Under the pieces are notes generated by a model, which was not told where the DNA came from, ran no database searches, and worked only from the letters and a program-made list of their open reading frames with translations. Positions 24,372-32,625 of a DNA stretch of 59,343 nucleotides are shown here, piece after piece. Location of the stretch: positions 1-59,343 of the IMG/VR virus record IMGVR_UViG_3300027970_000030. One strand, given 5' to 3'. Source of the DNA: a virus. Position 1 is the stretch's first letter. Every line of letters begins with the position of its first letter. The position numbers and the translations under genes are program-made.

Positions 24372-24992
24372 TTAGTTGATTTTATTTGAAATGTCAATTT
24401 GTCTGATAACACAATCCAAGATATATTTCCCAACATTGGGATCAACACAATTTCTTATTATTTGGTCTTTTCTATGTTTTAGTTTAAACACCCTTAAATC
24501 AAAATATCCTTTGTCAGACATACCTCTTTCGTTATGGGTTAAACCATCTTTAATTTCAATTTTGGGAATATCAATGTTTGTCCAAAACAAATGTCTTCCC
24601 AAATTTATAGTTGGCTGAACAAGTGTCTCATAGTATGGTTTAACATTTTCAACAACGAATTTTATATTGGTGTTTTTTGTATAATTTTGTAAGAAAATAA
24701 TCTCAGCCCATAATTTCATATCTGGCATAACTGAATCGTAACTTCCACTTTTACTTGCCATCATTCTAACTTTGCTATGACTTTGACAAGGTGGACTAGA
24801 CCAAATAAAATCAAAGTTTCTCCAATTCTTGGCAAGGTATTCGTGAGCATCACCAACAATTACATTATCATTCGGAAAAAAATGTTTATATACATTTGCA
24901 ATTTCTTCATTATACTCAATGGCTGTTACTTCAACATTTTCCCAATATTTTCTATTTCCCCCAATTCCAGCATATAGATTTAATACATTCAT
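24372..24992 (-). CDS. Short DNA cytosine methyltransferase-like protein
   Basis: The protein is 206 residues: motif I NLYAGIGGNRKYW, motif IV SSPPCQSHSKV with the catalytic cysteine, motif VI VVENVKPYY. It lacks an obvious target-recognition domain and motif X, so it is shorter than the flanking enzymes and not closely related to them. It overlaps the upstream methyltransferase by 4 bp. Confidence 0.85.
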   Translation of the reverse strand: MNVLNLYAGIGGNRKYWENVEVTAIEYNEEIANVYKHFFPNDNVIVGDAHEYLAKNWRNFDFIWSSPPCQSHSKVRMMASKSGSYDSVMPDMKLWAEIIFLQNYTKNTNIKFVVENVKPYYETLVQPTINLGRHLFWTNIDIPKIEIKDGLTHNERGMSDKGYFDLRVFKLKHRKDQIIRNCVDPNVGKYILDCVIRQIDISNKIN

Positions 24993-26050
24993 TGTTCAAT
25001 ATTTTTTAATATGTGTGCAATAACGTCCACCGTCCATCCATTTCCCAACATTTTTCTCGCTTGAGTTGATGTGACAACATTAGTATAGTTATCAGGAATT
25101 GTTTGTAGTCGTTCCATTTCAATTAAATGTAGTTTTCTATATCTCCAAGTATTATCAACAATATAATCCAATGGTGACTCTACTGTAACCAAACAATTAC
25201 CTTTACCATTTTTCTGCTGTGCATACATCTTATGTTCTTTACTCCTAGGTGTTGAGTCCTTACCAGTTTCCTGTCTTATCTTTCTCCTCATATCTTTACC
25301 CTCTTGAGTTCTTGTTTCATAAAATGAAATTGGTGTGTTATCTGACAAATTAACAACAATTTTTTTACTATTAATTGCCTTGAAAGTTATTGCTAATTCA
25401 TTCTGTTCAAAATCTATACTAGACCTTAAATTTGAAATTTTTTCATCAATTGATAACCCCATCGGTTGTTCTTCAACTATATCTTTCAACATAATTTTCT
25501 TATCAATAGGTTGGGTTACATTGGGAATGTTTGTCCAATACAATCTTCTTCTGTTTTGTGCTGAAACAAGTGCTGAATTGATTTCAATAGGTTTGACTCC
25601 CAAGACATCAGAAATCATATTTTCCCACTTCTTTAACATCTTAACGTTTTCTAGTAGAAAATATTTTGGTTTAACTTCTTTCAGTATTCTAACATATTCC
25701 CAAAATAGATAAGATTGTCCTTGTAACTCAAATCCATCATTTTTCAATCTTAGATATTCATCCAAAGTAGTAATCTCATAATTGTCTTTTGTTGCCATAC
25801 CTTTCATATTACCAGCAAAAGACAAGTTTTGACAAGGTGAACCACCAAATAAAATGTCTATTGCAGGTAGATTACTACTAGTTATTTCTTTTATGTCCCC
25901 CAATTGAATTGTATTGGGGTAATTGTGTTGTGTTACTTTAATAGCATACTTATCCACTTCTGAGGCAAAGTAATTATCATACTTTATCCCAGCACGATTC
26001 AATGCAACTTGGCCACAACTAATTCCATCAAACAGACTTAATACATTCAT
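24989..26050 (-). CDS. DNA (cytosine-5) methyltransferase
   Basis: The protein is 353 residues. Motifs LFDGISCGQVAL, GGSPCQNLSFAG, LLENVKM, QNRRRLYWTNI and MLGNGWTVDVIAHIL are intact. Compared with 23518-24351 it has an insertion of about 70 residues after motif VIII that probably changes target recognition. It is the third of three consecutive cytosine methyltransferases and overlaps the upstream DUF3310 gene by 4 bp. Confidence 0.92.
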   Translation of the reverse strand: MNVLSLFDGISCGQVALNRAGIKYDNYFASEVDKYAIKVTQHNYPNTIQLGDIKEITSSNLPAIDILFGGSPCQNLSFAGNMKGMATKDNYEITTLDEYLRLKNDGFELQGQSYLFWEYVRILKEVKPKYFLLENVKMLKKWENMISDVLGVKPIEINSALVSAQNRRRLYWTNIPNVTQPIDKKIMLKDIVEEQPMGLSIDEKISNLRSSIDFEQNELAITFKAINSKKIVVNLSDNTPISFYETRTQEGKDMRRKIRQETGKDSTPRSKEHKMYAQQKNGKGNCLVTVESPLDYIVDNTWRYRKLHLIEMERLQTIPDNYTNVVTSTQARKMLGNGWTVDVIAHILKNIEQ

Positions 26051-26292
26051 TTATTTTCCAATTGATTAATATGATGTTGAAGATACCACAAGGCTTTTTT
26101 AAGGTCTTCAATTTCTTTTGATTTATCTTTCTTTCCAGCTCTACTAATATACTTTACGGTGTTACCCAAAGCAAATCCTAATTCCCAAGCATCAATAACT
26201 TTGATGGCTTCATATACATTTGATTCTCCCCCATAATGACTGGGGTGATTGATATTTTCTTTCTTCTCCCAAGTTTTAGTTACGGTCTCCAT
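26047..26292 (-). CDS. DUF3310 protein
   Basis: The protein is 81 residues: INHPSHYGGESNVYEAIKVI, then GFALGNTVKYISRAGKK and DLKKALWYLQ. This is the DUF3310 pattern, common in phages and often called a nucleotide-kinase-like protein without proof. It is coupled by overlap to the methyltransferase downstream. Confidence 0.88.
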   Translation of the reverse strand: METVTKTWEKKENINHPSHYGGESNVYEAIKVIDAWELGFALGNTVKYISRAGKKDKSKEIEDLKKALWYLQHHINQLENK

Positions 26293-26486
26293 TTGATTTC
26301 TTCATTTTTAGTTTTATTCATATTTTTTCCTGTTTTTTCATAATCTTGGAGAAGTTGTTCAACTATATTATCCAAAGGATTATTTCCGTTTTCTTTTTGG
26401 GATTGATAAACGGATAAGGATACATCTTTTGTTTCCTTCCAACCTTTTGTGTTGGTCAATGTGATTCTGATTTTTAATGATTCCAT
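26280..26486 (-). CDS. Small hypothetical protein
   Basis: The protein is 68 residues (MESLKIRITLTNTKGWKETK, then a helical second half). It overlaps the DUF3310 start by 13 bp. No domain is recognised. Confidence 0.65.
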   Translation of the reverse strand: MESLKIRITLTNTKGWKETKDVSLSVYQSQKENGNNPLDNIVEQLLQDYEKTGKNMNKTKNEEIKWRP

Positions 26487-26525
26487 ATGTTTTTTAAAAA
26501 TGATAAAATATTTCAGTTAAATTGT

Positions 26526-27221
26526 CTATCTAATTGTTAAGTTTTTTGATTGGAATATATAAGACAATACCTTTCTCTTTATTAATGGAAATAACGTTTC
26601 TTCGAATGGAACGTCTTTGGAACAAAAGATATTGAACACTGGTAACTCATTCTCTTTTGATATGATAATTTTTAATATGTTGGGATCAGTAACTTCAGTA
26701 AATGTTGTCTTGTTTGAATTCTTATACTTTCTAATATTATACTCCCAAATCTTGGTAAAATTATTAGATTTGGTATTACAATAACCCTTCTTTGAAGTTA
26801 AGTTATCTTCGTTTAAAATGGAGGTTACTTCAATGGAATCGTAAACTACTGTCCATATTGATTTAATGATATTGAAATAATCCTGAAGTTTTGTATCACT
26901 ATATTTCAATATTTCTTTTAATTCGGTTCTTTTTGGTTCTGTAAGATTGGGGATTTCTTTTGTCTTTAAATCGGTAAAACTTAATTCTTCATCAATTGAT
27001 TTAAGTTTTTTATCAACATATATAATTTTTCCGTGTTTGGATATGTTTTTGATATTTGCTAAATGGAGGGTTATTTCCGTAAACATTGGATAAACTTTCA
27101 TTTCTTCCAATTGGGTATTTAATTTTTGGAAATAACCCAACAAAACATATTGTTTTTGTTCTGCATCAATTACACCATGGAACAACCAATCTGTATCCAT
27201 CAAAAACTTTAATTTCTTCAT
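26526..27221 (-). CDS. Conserved phage hypothetical protein
   Basis: The protein is 231 residues. KKLKFLMDTDWLFHGVIDAE, QKQYVLLGYFQKLN and YPMFTEITLHLANIKNI are conserved-looking blocks I have seen in uncharacterised phage proteins. There is no catalytic signature. It is first in the operon that contains DUF3310 and the methyltransferases. Confidence 0.75.
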   Translation of the reverse strand: MKKLKFLMDTDWLFHGVIDAEQKQYVLLGYFQKLNTQLEEMKVYPMFTEITLHLANIKNISKHGKIIYVDKKLKSIDEELSFTDLKTKEIPNLTEPKRTELKEILKYSDTKLQDYFNIIKSIWTVVYDSIEVTSILNEDNLTSKKGYCNTKSNNFTKIWEYNIRKYKNSNKTTFTEVTDPNILKIIISKENELPVFNIFCSKDVPFEETLFPLIKRKVLSYIFQSKNLTIR

Positions 27222-27257
27222 AATACCAAATATAATTAAAGTTTTGATTAAAATAAA

Positions 27258-28604
27258 TTAATTAATTCTCATTACAACAAATCTATGTCTTTGACCATCC
27301 GAGGTTGTAACCATTTGTTCATCATAACTCGACAAAATTCTAATTCCATCAATATCTACCATCTCTTTAGCTATTTCATCAATATCCACATAATATTTCA
27401 AATCAGCACCCATATTTGTTAGATAATCAATTGGGCTTTCACTATCAACCAATGAATCAACTTTATCTTCAATCATTTCATCTGTTGGTTCGGTGTCAGG
27501 TTCAATACCATCAAGTTCCTCTTGAGCATTATCAATCAGTTCTTGAATTTCATCATATTTTTCAGAATATTCATCTGGGTCTTCAATTTCATCTTCCAAA
27601 TTACTTTGTTGTTCTTCCAATTGACTAATATAATTTTCCAATTGTTCTTTTCTTTCTTCTTGTTCTTCTGTTAACTCAAAGTCATCAGAGTCAAACCAAG
27701 ATTCTGGACTATCACGGATACTATCTTCATAATGTTCTCTCATTTCATCTCTTACTTGGTCTTCATCAATGTATTGTGCTAAATCAACACCTTCAAGTCC
27801 AAGTTCTATCGTATATTGTAAAGCAGATTTTTCAGCGTCAGCCATAGTTCCAACAGCATATTCTTTCCCTCTATGTCCAACAACTTCAAACATACTCATC
27901 TCATAGTGTCTATATTTCATTGGTATGATAGAATATACATCGGCAACATCGTTAGTCAAATCATCAATTTCTTCTTGTAGATTATCAATTTCATTATATA
28001 ATTCTTCCCTTTCTTCGGAGTCTGGGTCTAATTCAGCACCTTGTTGTACTAATTCTTCAATTCTTTCCTTTAAAGATTCAATTTCTTCTTTCGTATCTTC
28101 ATCCATTTCATCTAGTTCTCCTTCACTAACCAAATATTGGTATAAGGCATTGACTATTAGTCCTTCGTCATCTATATCAGGATTATCCAAATCCCATTCA
28201 CCACTTTCTTTTCTTTCTAGGGCTAATTCCTTTTTTTCTTGTTCCTCTCGTGCAATCCTTCGTTTTTCTATGGGTGTACCCCAATCAGTAACATAACCTT
28301 TTACAATGGTTTTACCAATGTCAGATATCTTGGTATGTGATACATCTAAATTACCATAAATGTAAGCAACATTACCCAACTCAGTCATTTCTGGCATATC
28401 ACTCAATTTTAAATTACCTGTTATGTAAAGTGGTTTTCCTTTGAATTTTTTAATATAAGTTGCATCGGCTTGATAATACGCCATCTTCATTAATGTTCTA
28501 TATTCATCTGGTGCCATTATATAATACTCATAATCCTCATTTTGTTCTTTCAACAATTTGATTAACCTTTTGAATTGTTCTTCGTTTAATATTATTTTTC
28601 TCAT
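27258..28604 (-). CDS. Leader-bearing coiled-coil protein with LRR-like start
   Basis: The protein is 448 residues. The leader MRKIILNEEQFKRLIKLLKE ends L-K-E. Residues ~50-100 contain LRR-like turns (LYITGNLKLSDMPEMTELGN, YIYGNLDVSHTKISDIG) related in style to the array at the left edge. A long acidic coiled coil follows (EEIESLKERIEELVQQ, EEQQSNLEDEIEDPDE). The C-terminal ~70 residues are globular. It could be an internal scaffold or core protein carried with the head (inference). Confidence 0.7.
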   Translation of the reverse strand: MRKIILNEEQFKRLIKLLKEQNEDYEYYIMAPDEYRTLMKMAYYQADATYIKKFKGKPLYITGNLKLSDMPEMTELGNVAYIYGNLDVSHTKISDIGKTIVKGYVTDWGTPIEKRRIAREEQEKKELALERKESGEWDLDNPDIDDEGLIVNALYQYLVSEGELDEMDEDTKEEIESLKERIEELVQQGAELDPDSEEREELYNEIDNLQEEIDDLTNDVADVYSIIPMKYRHYEMSMFEVVGHRGKEYAVGTMADAEKSALQYTIELGLEGVDLAQYIDEDQVRDEMREHYEDSIRDSPESWFDSDDFELTEEQEERKEQLENYISQLEEQQSNLEDEIEDPDEYSEKYDEIQELIDNAQEELDGIEPDTEPTDEMIEDKVDSLVDSESPIDYLTNMGADLKYYVDIDEIAKEMVDIDGIRILSSYDEQMVTTSDGQRHRFVVMRIN

Positions 28605-28942
28605 AATAGTTTTCTTAATGTTCTTCTTATTTGTTCTGACATCTCTCTACCAGGATTTATATTATCTGATTTATCATCCTTAGTTGGTTGTCCACCACCA
28701 GTTCCAATTGGTTCATATGTTACATTAGGTTCTTTATATTTGAATGGACCATCATTGAATTTGAATGGGGGGTCATCATCGTCACAATCATAATATCCTT
28801 TTTTGCAACAATCCAACCATGTTCCCGCCATACTAAACATTTCTTGTGCTTGTTTATGATGAGGGTCTTTTCTCATTCTACCTTCATCGTGTTTAGGTTT
28901 TAATAATTTACTATATTTCTTTTTAATAAAATTAAGTCTCAT
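28601..28942 (-). CDS. Hypothetical protein with leader-like C-terminal helix
   Basis: The protein is 113 residues. The centre has WLDCCKKGYYDCDDDDPPFK; the start is basic (MRLNFIKKKYSKLLKPKHD). The end reads EMSEQIRRTLRKLL, which matches the leader helix (TIRRILRE) in composition but is C-terminal and lacks the glutamate. It overlaps the downstream leader gene by 4 bp. Confidence 0.65.
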   Translation of the reverse strand: MRLNFIKKKYSKLLKPKHDEGRMRKDPHHKQAQEMFSMAGTWLDCCKKGYYDCDDDDPPFKFNDGPFKYKEPNVTYEPIGTGGGQPTKDDKSDNINPGREMSEQIRRTLRKLL

Positions 28943-28972
28943 TTTTCTTATTTCTTCTACTGATACCCCAAT

Positions 28973-29377
28973 TTATTTTGATAGTAATTCAGCAAACTCA
29001 TAAAACTTGGGATCAGGTAAATGGTCATATTTTTTAATGAAATCATTTATCTTTTCTTCATTACTATTTGATGAAAAATTTCTTTGAGCAGGTAAATCTA
29101 CCCCACTTTTATATTTCTTTTTCAATTCATCTACCTTATAGTGTGCGGTATTGTATATCCTGTGTAACATATTCAAATGTTTTTTATCACAAACATTATC
29201 ACTTGGTGCTAACTCATTCAAATGTTCATCTAGTTCCATCATAAAAGAATATGCTTCGTCAAAAGATGTGTAAGTATTATTTTCACCAATCGTAGGTTCG
29301 TTTAGTTTGGATTCATTTAACACCCTTTTAACCAACTTGGTTAAATCTCGTTCTGTACGTCTGATTATTTTTCTCAT
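28973..29377 (-). CDS. Leader-bearing small protein
   Basis: The protein is 134 residues from the methionine of MRKIIRRTERDLTKLVKRVL-NES, a long-type leader ending L-N-E. The frame is open far upstream, but that extension is AT-rich noncoding-like sequence overlapping the divergent GIY-YIG gene. The body is helical (YSFMMELDEHLNELAPSDN). The leader is closely related to those at 9921 and 56059. Confidence 0.7.
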   Translation of the reverse strand: MRKIIRRTERDLTKLVKRVLNESKLNEPTIGENNTYTSFDEAYSFMMELDEHLNELAPSDNVCDKKHLNMLHRIYNTAHYKVDELKKKYKSGVDLPAQRNFSSNSNEEKINDFIKKYDHLPDPKFYEFAELLSK

Positions 29378-29407
29378 TAAAAAAGTATTTTTGTTTAATT
29401 TACATAT

Positions 29408-29416
29408 AATAAATAT
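29408..29416 (-). promoter_or_regulatory. Candidate late promoter box ATATTTATT
   Basis: It lies 30 nt upstream of the leader gene start at 29377, in the short divergent gap to the GIY-YIG gene. Confidence 0.4.
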
Positions 29417-29428
29417 ATCAGTAATTAG

Positions 29429-29437
29429 ATATTTATG
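29429..29437 (+). promoter_or_regulatory. Candidate late promoter box ATATTTATG
   Basis: It lies 3 nt before the ATG at 29441 and 13 bp from the minus-strand box, giving a divergent arrangement. The short spacing makes it doubtful as a promoter. Confidence 0.3.
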
Positions 29438-29440
29438 GTT

Positions 29441-30037
29441 ATGAATATTGGGATATATAAAATACAAAATAAAATAAACAATAAAGTTTATATTGGTAGT
29501 TCTATTGTTTTGAATAAAAGAAAGTATAAACATTTTTGGATGCTGAACAAAGGTGTTCACCCAAACATTTATTTACAGAAATCTTATAATAAAAATGGTA
29601 CTGAGGTTTTTGAATTTGAAATATTGGAATTATGTGAAGAAAATGATTTAATTTCAAGAGAAAATTATTATATTAATTATTATAAGTCTAATGAGATGGA
29701 GTTTGGTTACAATTTAGCATTGGTTGGGGATTCAAGAAGAAATATTGTAAGCGATGAAGTTAAAATGAAATTATCAAAACATAATCAAATTAAAAATGGT
29801 AATTTTTCAAAATATAGTTTAATCAATTTGAAAAATAATATATTTAACATTTTTGATAACTTAAAGGATGGTGCTAGATATTTATTAGATAATGGGTTCG
29901 CTAATGGTAATGAAAAAAATGTTAGACAAACATTATCAGTTTGTTTGAGGGGTAAACCAATAGACAATGGTAATAAAAAATGTAATACAATCAGACAAAC
30001 TTGTTATAGTCATAGATTTGAAATCATAAACAACTAA
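29441..30037 (+). CDS. GIY-YIG homing endonuclease
   Basis: The protein is 198 residues. NIGIYKIQNKINNKVYIGSS is the GIY-YIG catalytic motif, followed by LNKRKYKHFW and a helical linker. The C-terminal part (YSLINLKNNIFNIFDNLKDG, then NVRQTLSVCLRG) looks like a DNA-binding module of Seg/intron-encoded nucleases. It is free-standing and on the opposite strand to most genes, as expected of a mobile gene. The start is the second methionine of MVMNIG. Confidence 0.85.
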   Translation: MNIGIYKIQNKINNKVYIGSSIVLNKRKYKHFWMLNKGVHPNIYLQKSYNKNGTEVFEFEILELCEENDLISRENYYINYYKSNEMEFGYNLALVGDSRRNIVSDEVKMKLSKHNQIKNGNFSKYSLINLKNNIFNIFDNLKDGARYLLDNGFANGNEKNVRQTLSVCLRGKPIDNGNKKCNTIRQTCYSHRFEIINN

Positions 30038-30051
30038 AAAACAAAACAATT

Positions 30052-30201
30052 ATGGCCGGATGTGGATGTAAAAACAAACCAGTTCAACCTACCCATTCAA
30101 CTCCAGCGAATCAATCTCAGCCAAACACTCAGAATTCGCAAAGTAACACAATTCAGGAGTCAATCAAGAAAGTCGTTGAGAAATATTATAAGAAAAAATA
30201 A
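30052..30201 (+). CDS. Small MAGCGCKNK protein
   Basis: The frame encodes 49 residues: MAGCGCKNKPVQPTHSTPAN, a Gln/Asn/Ser-rich middle and a basic amphipathic C-terminus, IQESIKKVVEKYYKKK. Small proteins with this start occur near head genes of Bacteroidota phages, as far as I recall. The C-terminal helix resembles a leader placed at the other end. A terminator follows. Confidence 0.6.
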   Translation: MAGCGCKNKPVQPTHSTPANQSQPNTQNSQSNTIQESIKKVVEKYYKKK

Positions 30202-30228
30202 TATTTTTTGATGGGGAGGTAAAATGAA

Positions 30229-30251
30229 GGGGACATTATTTGTCCCTTTTT
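30229..30251 (+). terminator. Rho-independent terminator
   Basis: GGGGACA/TGTCCC with loop TTATT is followed by TTTTTTT. It ends the + strand unit of the GIY-YIG and MAGCGCKNK genes. Confidence 0.75.
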
Positions 30252-30297
30252 TTATTTATATTGTCATAATTTTTTTGTATACATTAATTAAAAAATT

Positions 30298-31119
30298 ATG
30301 AAATACATAAACACATTTTCAAAGGAGGGGTTTGTTAATCTATTTGCGGATTATATAATAAAAAATATTGACCCCATCCACAAATCACGTTTTCAAGTTA
30401 TTGATTTTAAATCATTTTTGGTTGTATATGGTTCAACATCCTCTGATACTGTTTTGGACTTAAATAAACTTAGAGACACCTTTGTTGAACAACATAAATC
30501 TTTAATTGATTTTCTAAATCTAAAACATATTAACATCATTGACTTAATTGATTATAGAGAACCACTAAATTCAAATGAATTTCATTTCACATATTACAAT
30601 AGTGATAGACCAATATTCAATCAAAAGGTAATTGATGAAGTTAATAGAGAAACAGAATATAACAAAGAGTTTTTGAATAACATAAATTATACAGACAAGT
30701 TGGAGTTAGAATTCTATTCCCCATTTATGTCTCACAACTTAACTATTGTCAATTCTACGAACTTTATGTCCGTGTCCTCATCTTTCCCTTATGGTTATAG
30801 TCTAAATCTTGGTAGGAGAGAGTTTTATTATGGGGAGTATGTCTGTAATCATCTGTTTGATATTTTGGTCACAGATAAGATTCTATTCAAATATACCTCT
30901 GATATAATTGATGATGATTTGAATGTAGATATTGTTTGTGATTCAATATATGATTTTAAAGATATCAAATCATTGGTGCTAGATGTATTTGATTTTAACT
31001 TTAATAAGTTCGTCAATGACTATCTAAATGACTTTGATATTGAAACCGATATTACTAATCAGTTGGGCGATAAACCTTGGTTGGTTAAAGATAGAATGAA
31101 AGATTTGATTATATTTTAA
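30298..31119 (+). CDS. Hypothetical protein
   Basis: The protein is 273 residues (MKYINTFSKEGFVNLFADYI). It is mixed alpha/beta with many Asp/Asn, and ends DKPWLVKDRMKDLIIF. No family is recognised. It is alone between two terminators on the + strand, so it forms its own transcription unit; TTATTTATA occurs 37 nt upstream. Confidence 0.7.
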   Translation: MKYINTFSKEGFVNLFADYIIKNIDPIHKSRFQVIDFKSFLVVYGSTSSDTVLDLNKLRDTFVEQHKSLIDFLNLKHINIIDLIDYREPLNSNEFHFTYYNSDRPIFNQKVIDEVNRETEYNKEFLNNINYTDKLELEFYSPFMSHNLTIVNSTNFMSVSSSFPYGYSLNLGRREFYYGEYVCNHLFDILVTDKILFKYTSDIIDDDLNVDIVCDSIYDFKDIKSLVLDVFDFNFNKFVNDYLNDFDIETDITNQLGDKPWLVKDRMKDLIIF

Positions 31120-31122
31120 ATT

Positions 31123-31155
31123 AAAAATCCCCACCTTAGAGATGGGGATTTTTTG
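31123..31155. terminator. Bidirectional terminator
   Basis: AAAAATCCCCA(cc) pairs with TGGGGATTTTTT around TTAGA. It lies between two convergent genes and can serve both. Confidence 0.8.
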
Positions 31156-31157
31156 TT

Positions 31158-31610
31158 TTAGTTAATTGTGTATAACTCAAAATATACATACAATTCACCC
31201 TGAAAGTTATCAGCTCCTTCGGTTGCGGGATTTGCGTTATATAACTTAAATTCCAATCCTATAGGACCTCCAGTTGAAATCAAATAAGGTATTGCGTTAT
31301 CATCACCTGTCTGACTATAATACACCGAGAACTGTACATACACATTATCTATATTACCTACAGTTAAATCCAATGCTGGATTATTGATGTAAAATGTTAC
31401 ATTACTAGTAAACGCGGATGTTGGTGCTGTTGCCGCTGTAATATTAGTAATGTCAATAATCCCAAATGTTGTATCTACTGTAACGGTATTAGTTACATCC
31501 AAATCCAATTCATAATGTTTAGTGTCTTTTCCAGTTACATTGATTCCGTTTACTGATAACGAAGTTGTGTCAACTGTGTCTGTGATTAATCTGTCTACTT
31601 TTAATGGCAT
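31158..31610 (-). CDS. Candidate virion structural protein
   Basis: The protein is 150 residues, almost all beta and rich in Thr, Val and Asn: MPLKVDRLITDTVDTTSLSV, NGINVTG, TFYINNPALDL, GELYVYFELYTIN. No Lys/Arg-rich DNA-binding part and no Cys. Single-gene unit with its own late box and terminator suggests an abundant virion component, for example a head decoration or tail protein (inference). Confidence 0.65.
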   Translation of the reverse strand: MPLKVDRLITDTVDTTSLSVNGINVTGKDTKHYELDLDVTNTVTVDTTFGIIDITNITAATAPTSAFTSNVTFYINNPALDLTVGNIDNVYVQFSVYYSQTGDDNAIPYLISTGGPIGLEFKLYNANPATEGADNFQGELYVYFELYTIN

Positions 31611-31643
31611 AATTTGTTTTTTTTTAGTTTATGTTTATTTCAA

Positions 31644-31652
31644 TATAAATAT
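31644..31652 (-). promoter_or_regulatory. Candidate late promoter box ATATTTATA
   Basis: It lies 33 nt upstream of the candidate structural gene (start 31610), giving a short 5' leader rich in A. Confidence 0.5.
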
Positions 31653-31686
31653 TTACAATATCAATAAAGTCATTATAATGTGAAAT

Positions 31687-31719
31687 CAAAAATCCCCACC
31701 GATTATGATGGGGATTGTT
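31687..31719 (-). terminator. Terminator after the redox gene pair
   Basis: On the minus strand AATCCCCATC and GGTGGGGATT pair and are followed by TTTGATTT. It directly follows the stop of the glutaredoxin-like gene. Confidence 0.7.
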
Positions 31720-32007
31720 TTACATTAAGAACTTTTTAATTATTTCAAGACCTTCCTCCAATTCATTGAAATCAACCTCTGGAGCAAATAACATTGGTAT
31801 TGGTTCATCTGATTCACTTTCATCAACCAACATAAATGATGGAACGTAATCCTTACCAGTTAATTCAACAAAGATGTCAAACTCATCACTATACTCATCA
31901 ATGTCCCTATCGTAAAAATGAATTCCATTATCTTTTAACATTTGTTTGAAGACTACACAATGGGGGCATCCCTTCATTGTATATAGGATTACCAACTTAT
32001 TATCCAT
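31720..32007 (-). CDS. Glutaredoxin-like protein
   Basis: The protein is 95 residues: KLVILYTMKGCPHCVVFKQM then LKDNGIHFYDRDIDEY. CPHC is the redox-active site, followed by a thioredoxin-fold pattern and the cis-proline region VPSFMLVD. It could reduce ribonucleotide reductase or other phage enzymes. It overlaps the thioredoxin gene by 8 bp. Confidence 0.88.
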   Translation of the reverse strand: MDNKLVILYTMKGCPHCVVFKQMLKDNGIHFYDRDIDEYSDEFDIFVELTGKDYVPSFMLVDESESDEPIPMLFAPEVDFNELEEGLEIIKKFLM

Positions 32008-32308
32008 TGATTAAGTTTTTAACGATTGTATTTAATTCTCCTTCAGTCATTATTCCCGACTTAGTAAATACTTCCCCACCATTATTAAATGCCTTTGTTG
32101 TTGGTACAGCTCTGACACCTAATTCTATGGCATAGTCCCCATTGTGTTCAACGTTCATTGTGTACATAGGTATTTGAGAGTTTTCGGAAACTTTCTCAAA
32201 TGTTGGTTTATACATTTTACATGGGCCGCAAAAGGACACCCAAAAGTCAACTATGACTTGTTCCCCATTATTAATCTTTGACTTTAATTCTTCACTTGTA
32301 ATTTCCAT
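32000..32308 (-). CDS. Thioredoxin
   Basis: The protein is 102 residues. VIVDFWVSFCGPCKMYKPTF carries the CGPC active site (Phe replaces the usual Trp before it). LGVRAVPTTKAFNNGG has the cis-proline. The length is typical. It acts as a cytoplasmic disulfide reductant. It is coupled to genes on both sides. Confidence 0.92.
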   Translation of the reverse strand: MEITSEELKSKINNGEQVIVDFWVSFCGPCKMYKPTFEKVSENSQIPMYTMNVEHNGDYAIELGVRAVPTTKAFNNGGEVFTKSGIMTEGELNTIVKNLING

Positions 32309-32625
32309 TATTTGTTTAATTTTATAAGATTATGTAATGTAAATTCGGCAACATTCAATCTGTCTACCGTAGTAAAAATAAATATATTAATACCCCCTTT
32401 TATGTAAATAAGAATTCCACTTGAGTCATATTCGACTAGTCTGTCCACCTCAACAATCTTATAGTCAATGACTTCCTTATTCACATATATAAGATATGAT
32501 TTGTTAAGGAATTTCTCAATTTTTTCCTTATCAATTTTTTCATTTTCAAGATATAAAATTGATGGTTCAACCTTATATCTTTCCTTGAAAATTCTGGTTA
32601 TTCGTTCATCAAAAGAGTAGTTCAT
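32308..32625 (-). CDS. Hypothetical protein
   Basis: The protein is 105 residues (MNYSFDERITRIFKERYKVE). A helical start is followed by beta strands (LIYIKGGINIFIFTTVDRL). Unknown family. It overlaps the PcfJ-like gene upstream by 17 bp and abuts the thioredoxin gene. Confidence 0.65.
   Translation of the reverse strand: MNYSFDERITRIFKERYKVEPSILYLENEKIDKEKIEKFLNKSYLIYVNKEVIDYKIVEVDRLVEYDSSGILIYIKGGINIFIFTTVDRLNVAEFTLHNLIKLNK

Noticed and set aside
29378-29560. N-terminal extension of the 28973 leader protein
   Set aside because: The extension overlaps the divergent GIY-YIG gene and promoter boxes; the internal Met gives a canonical leader.
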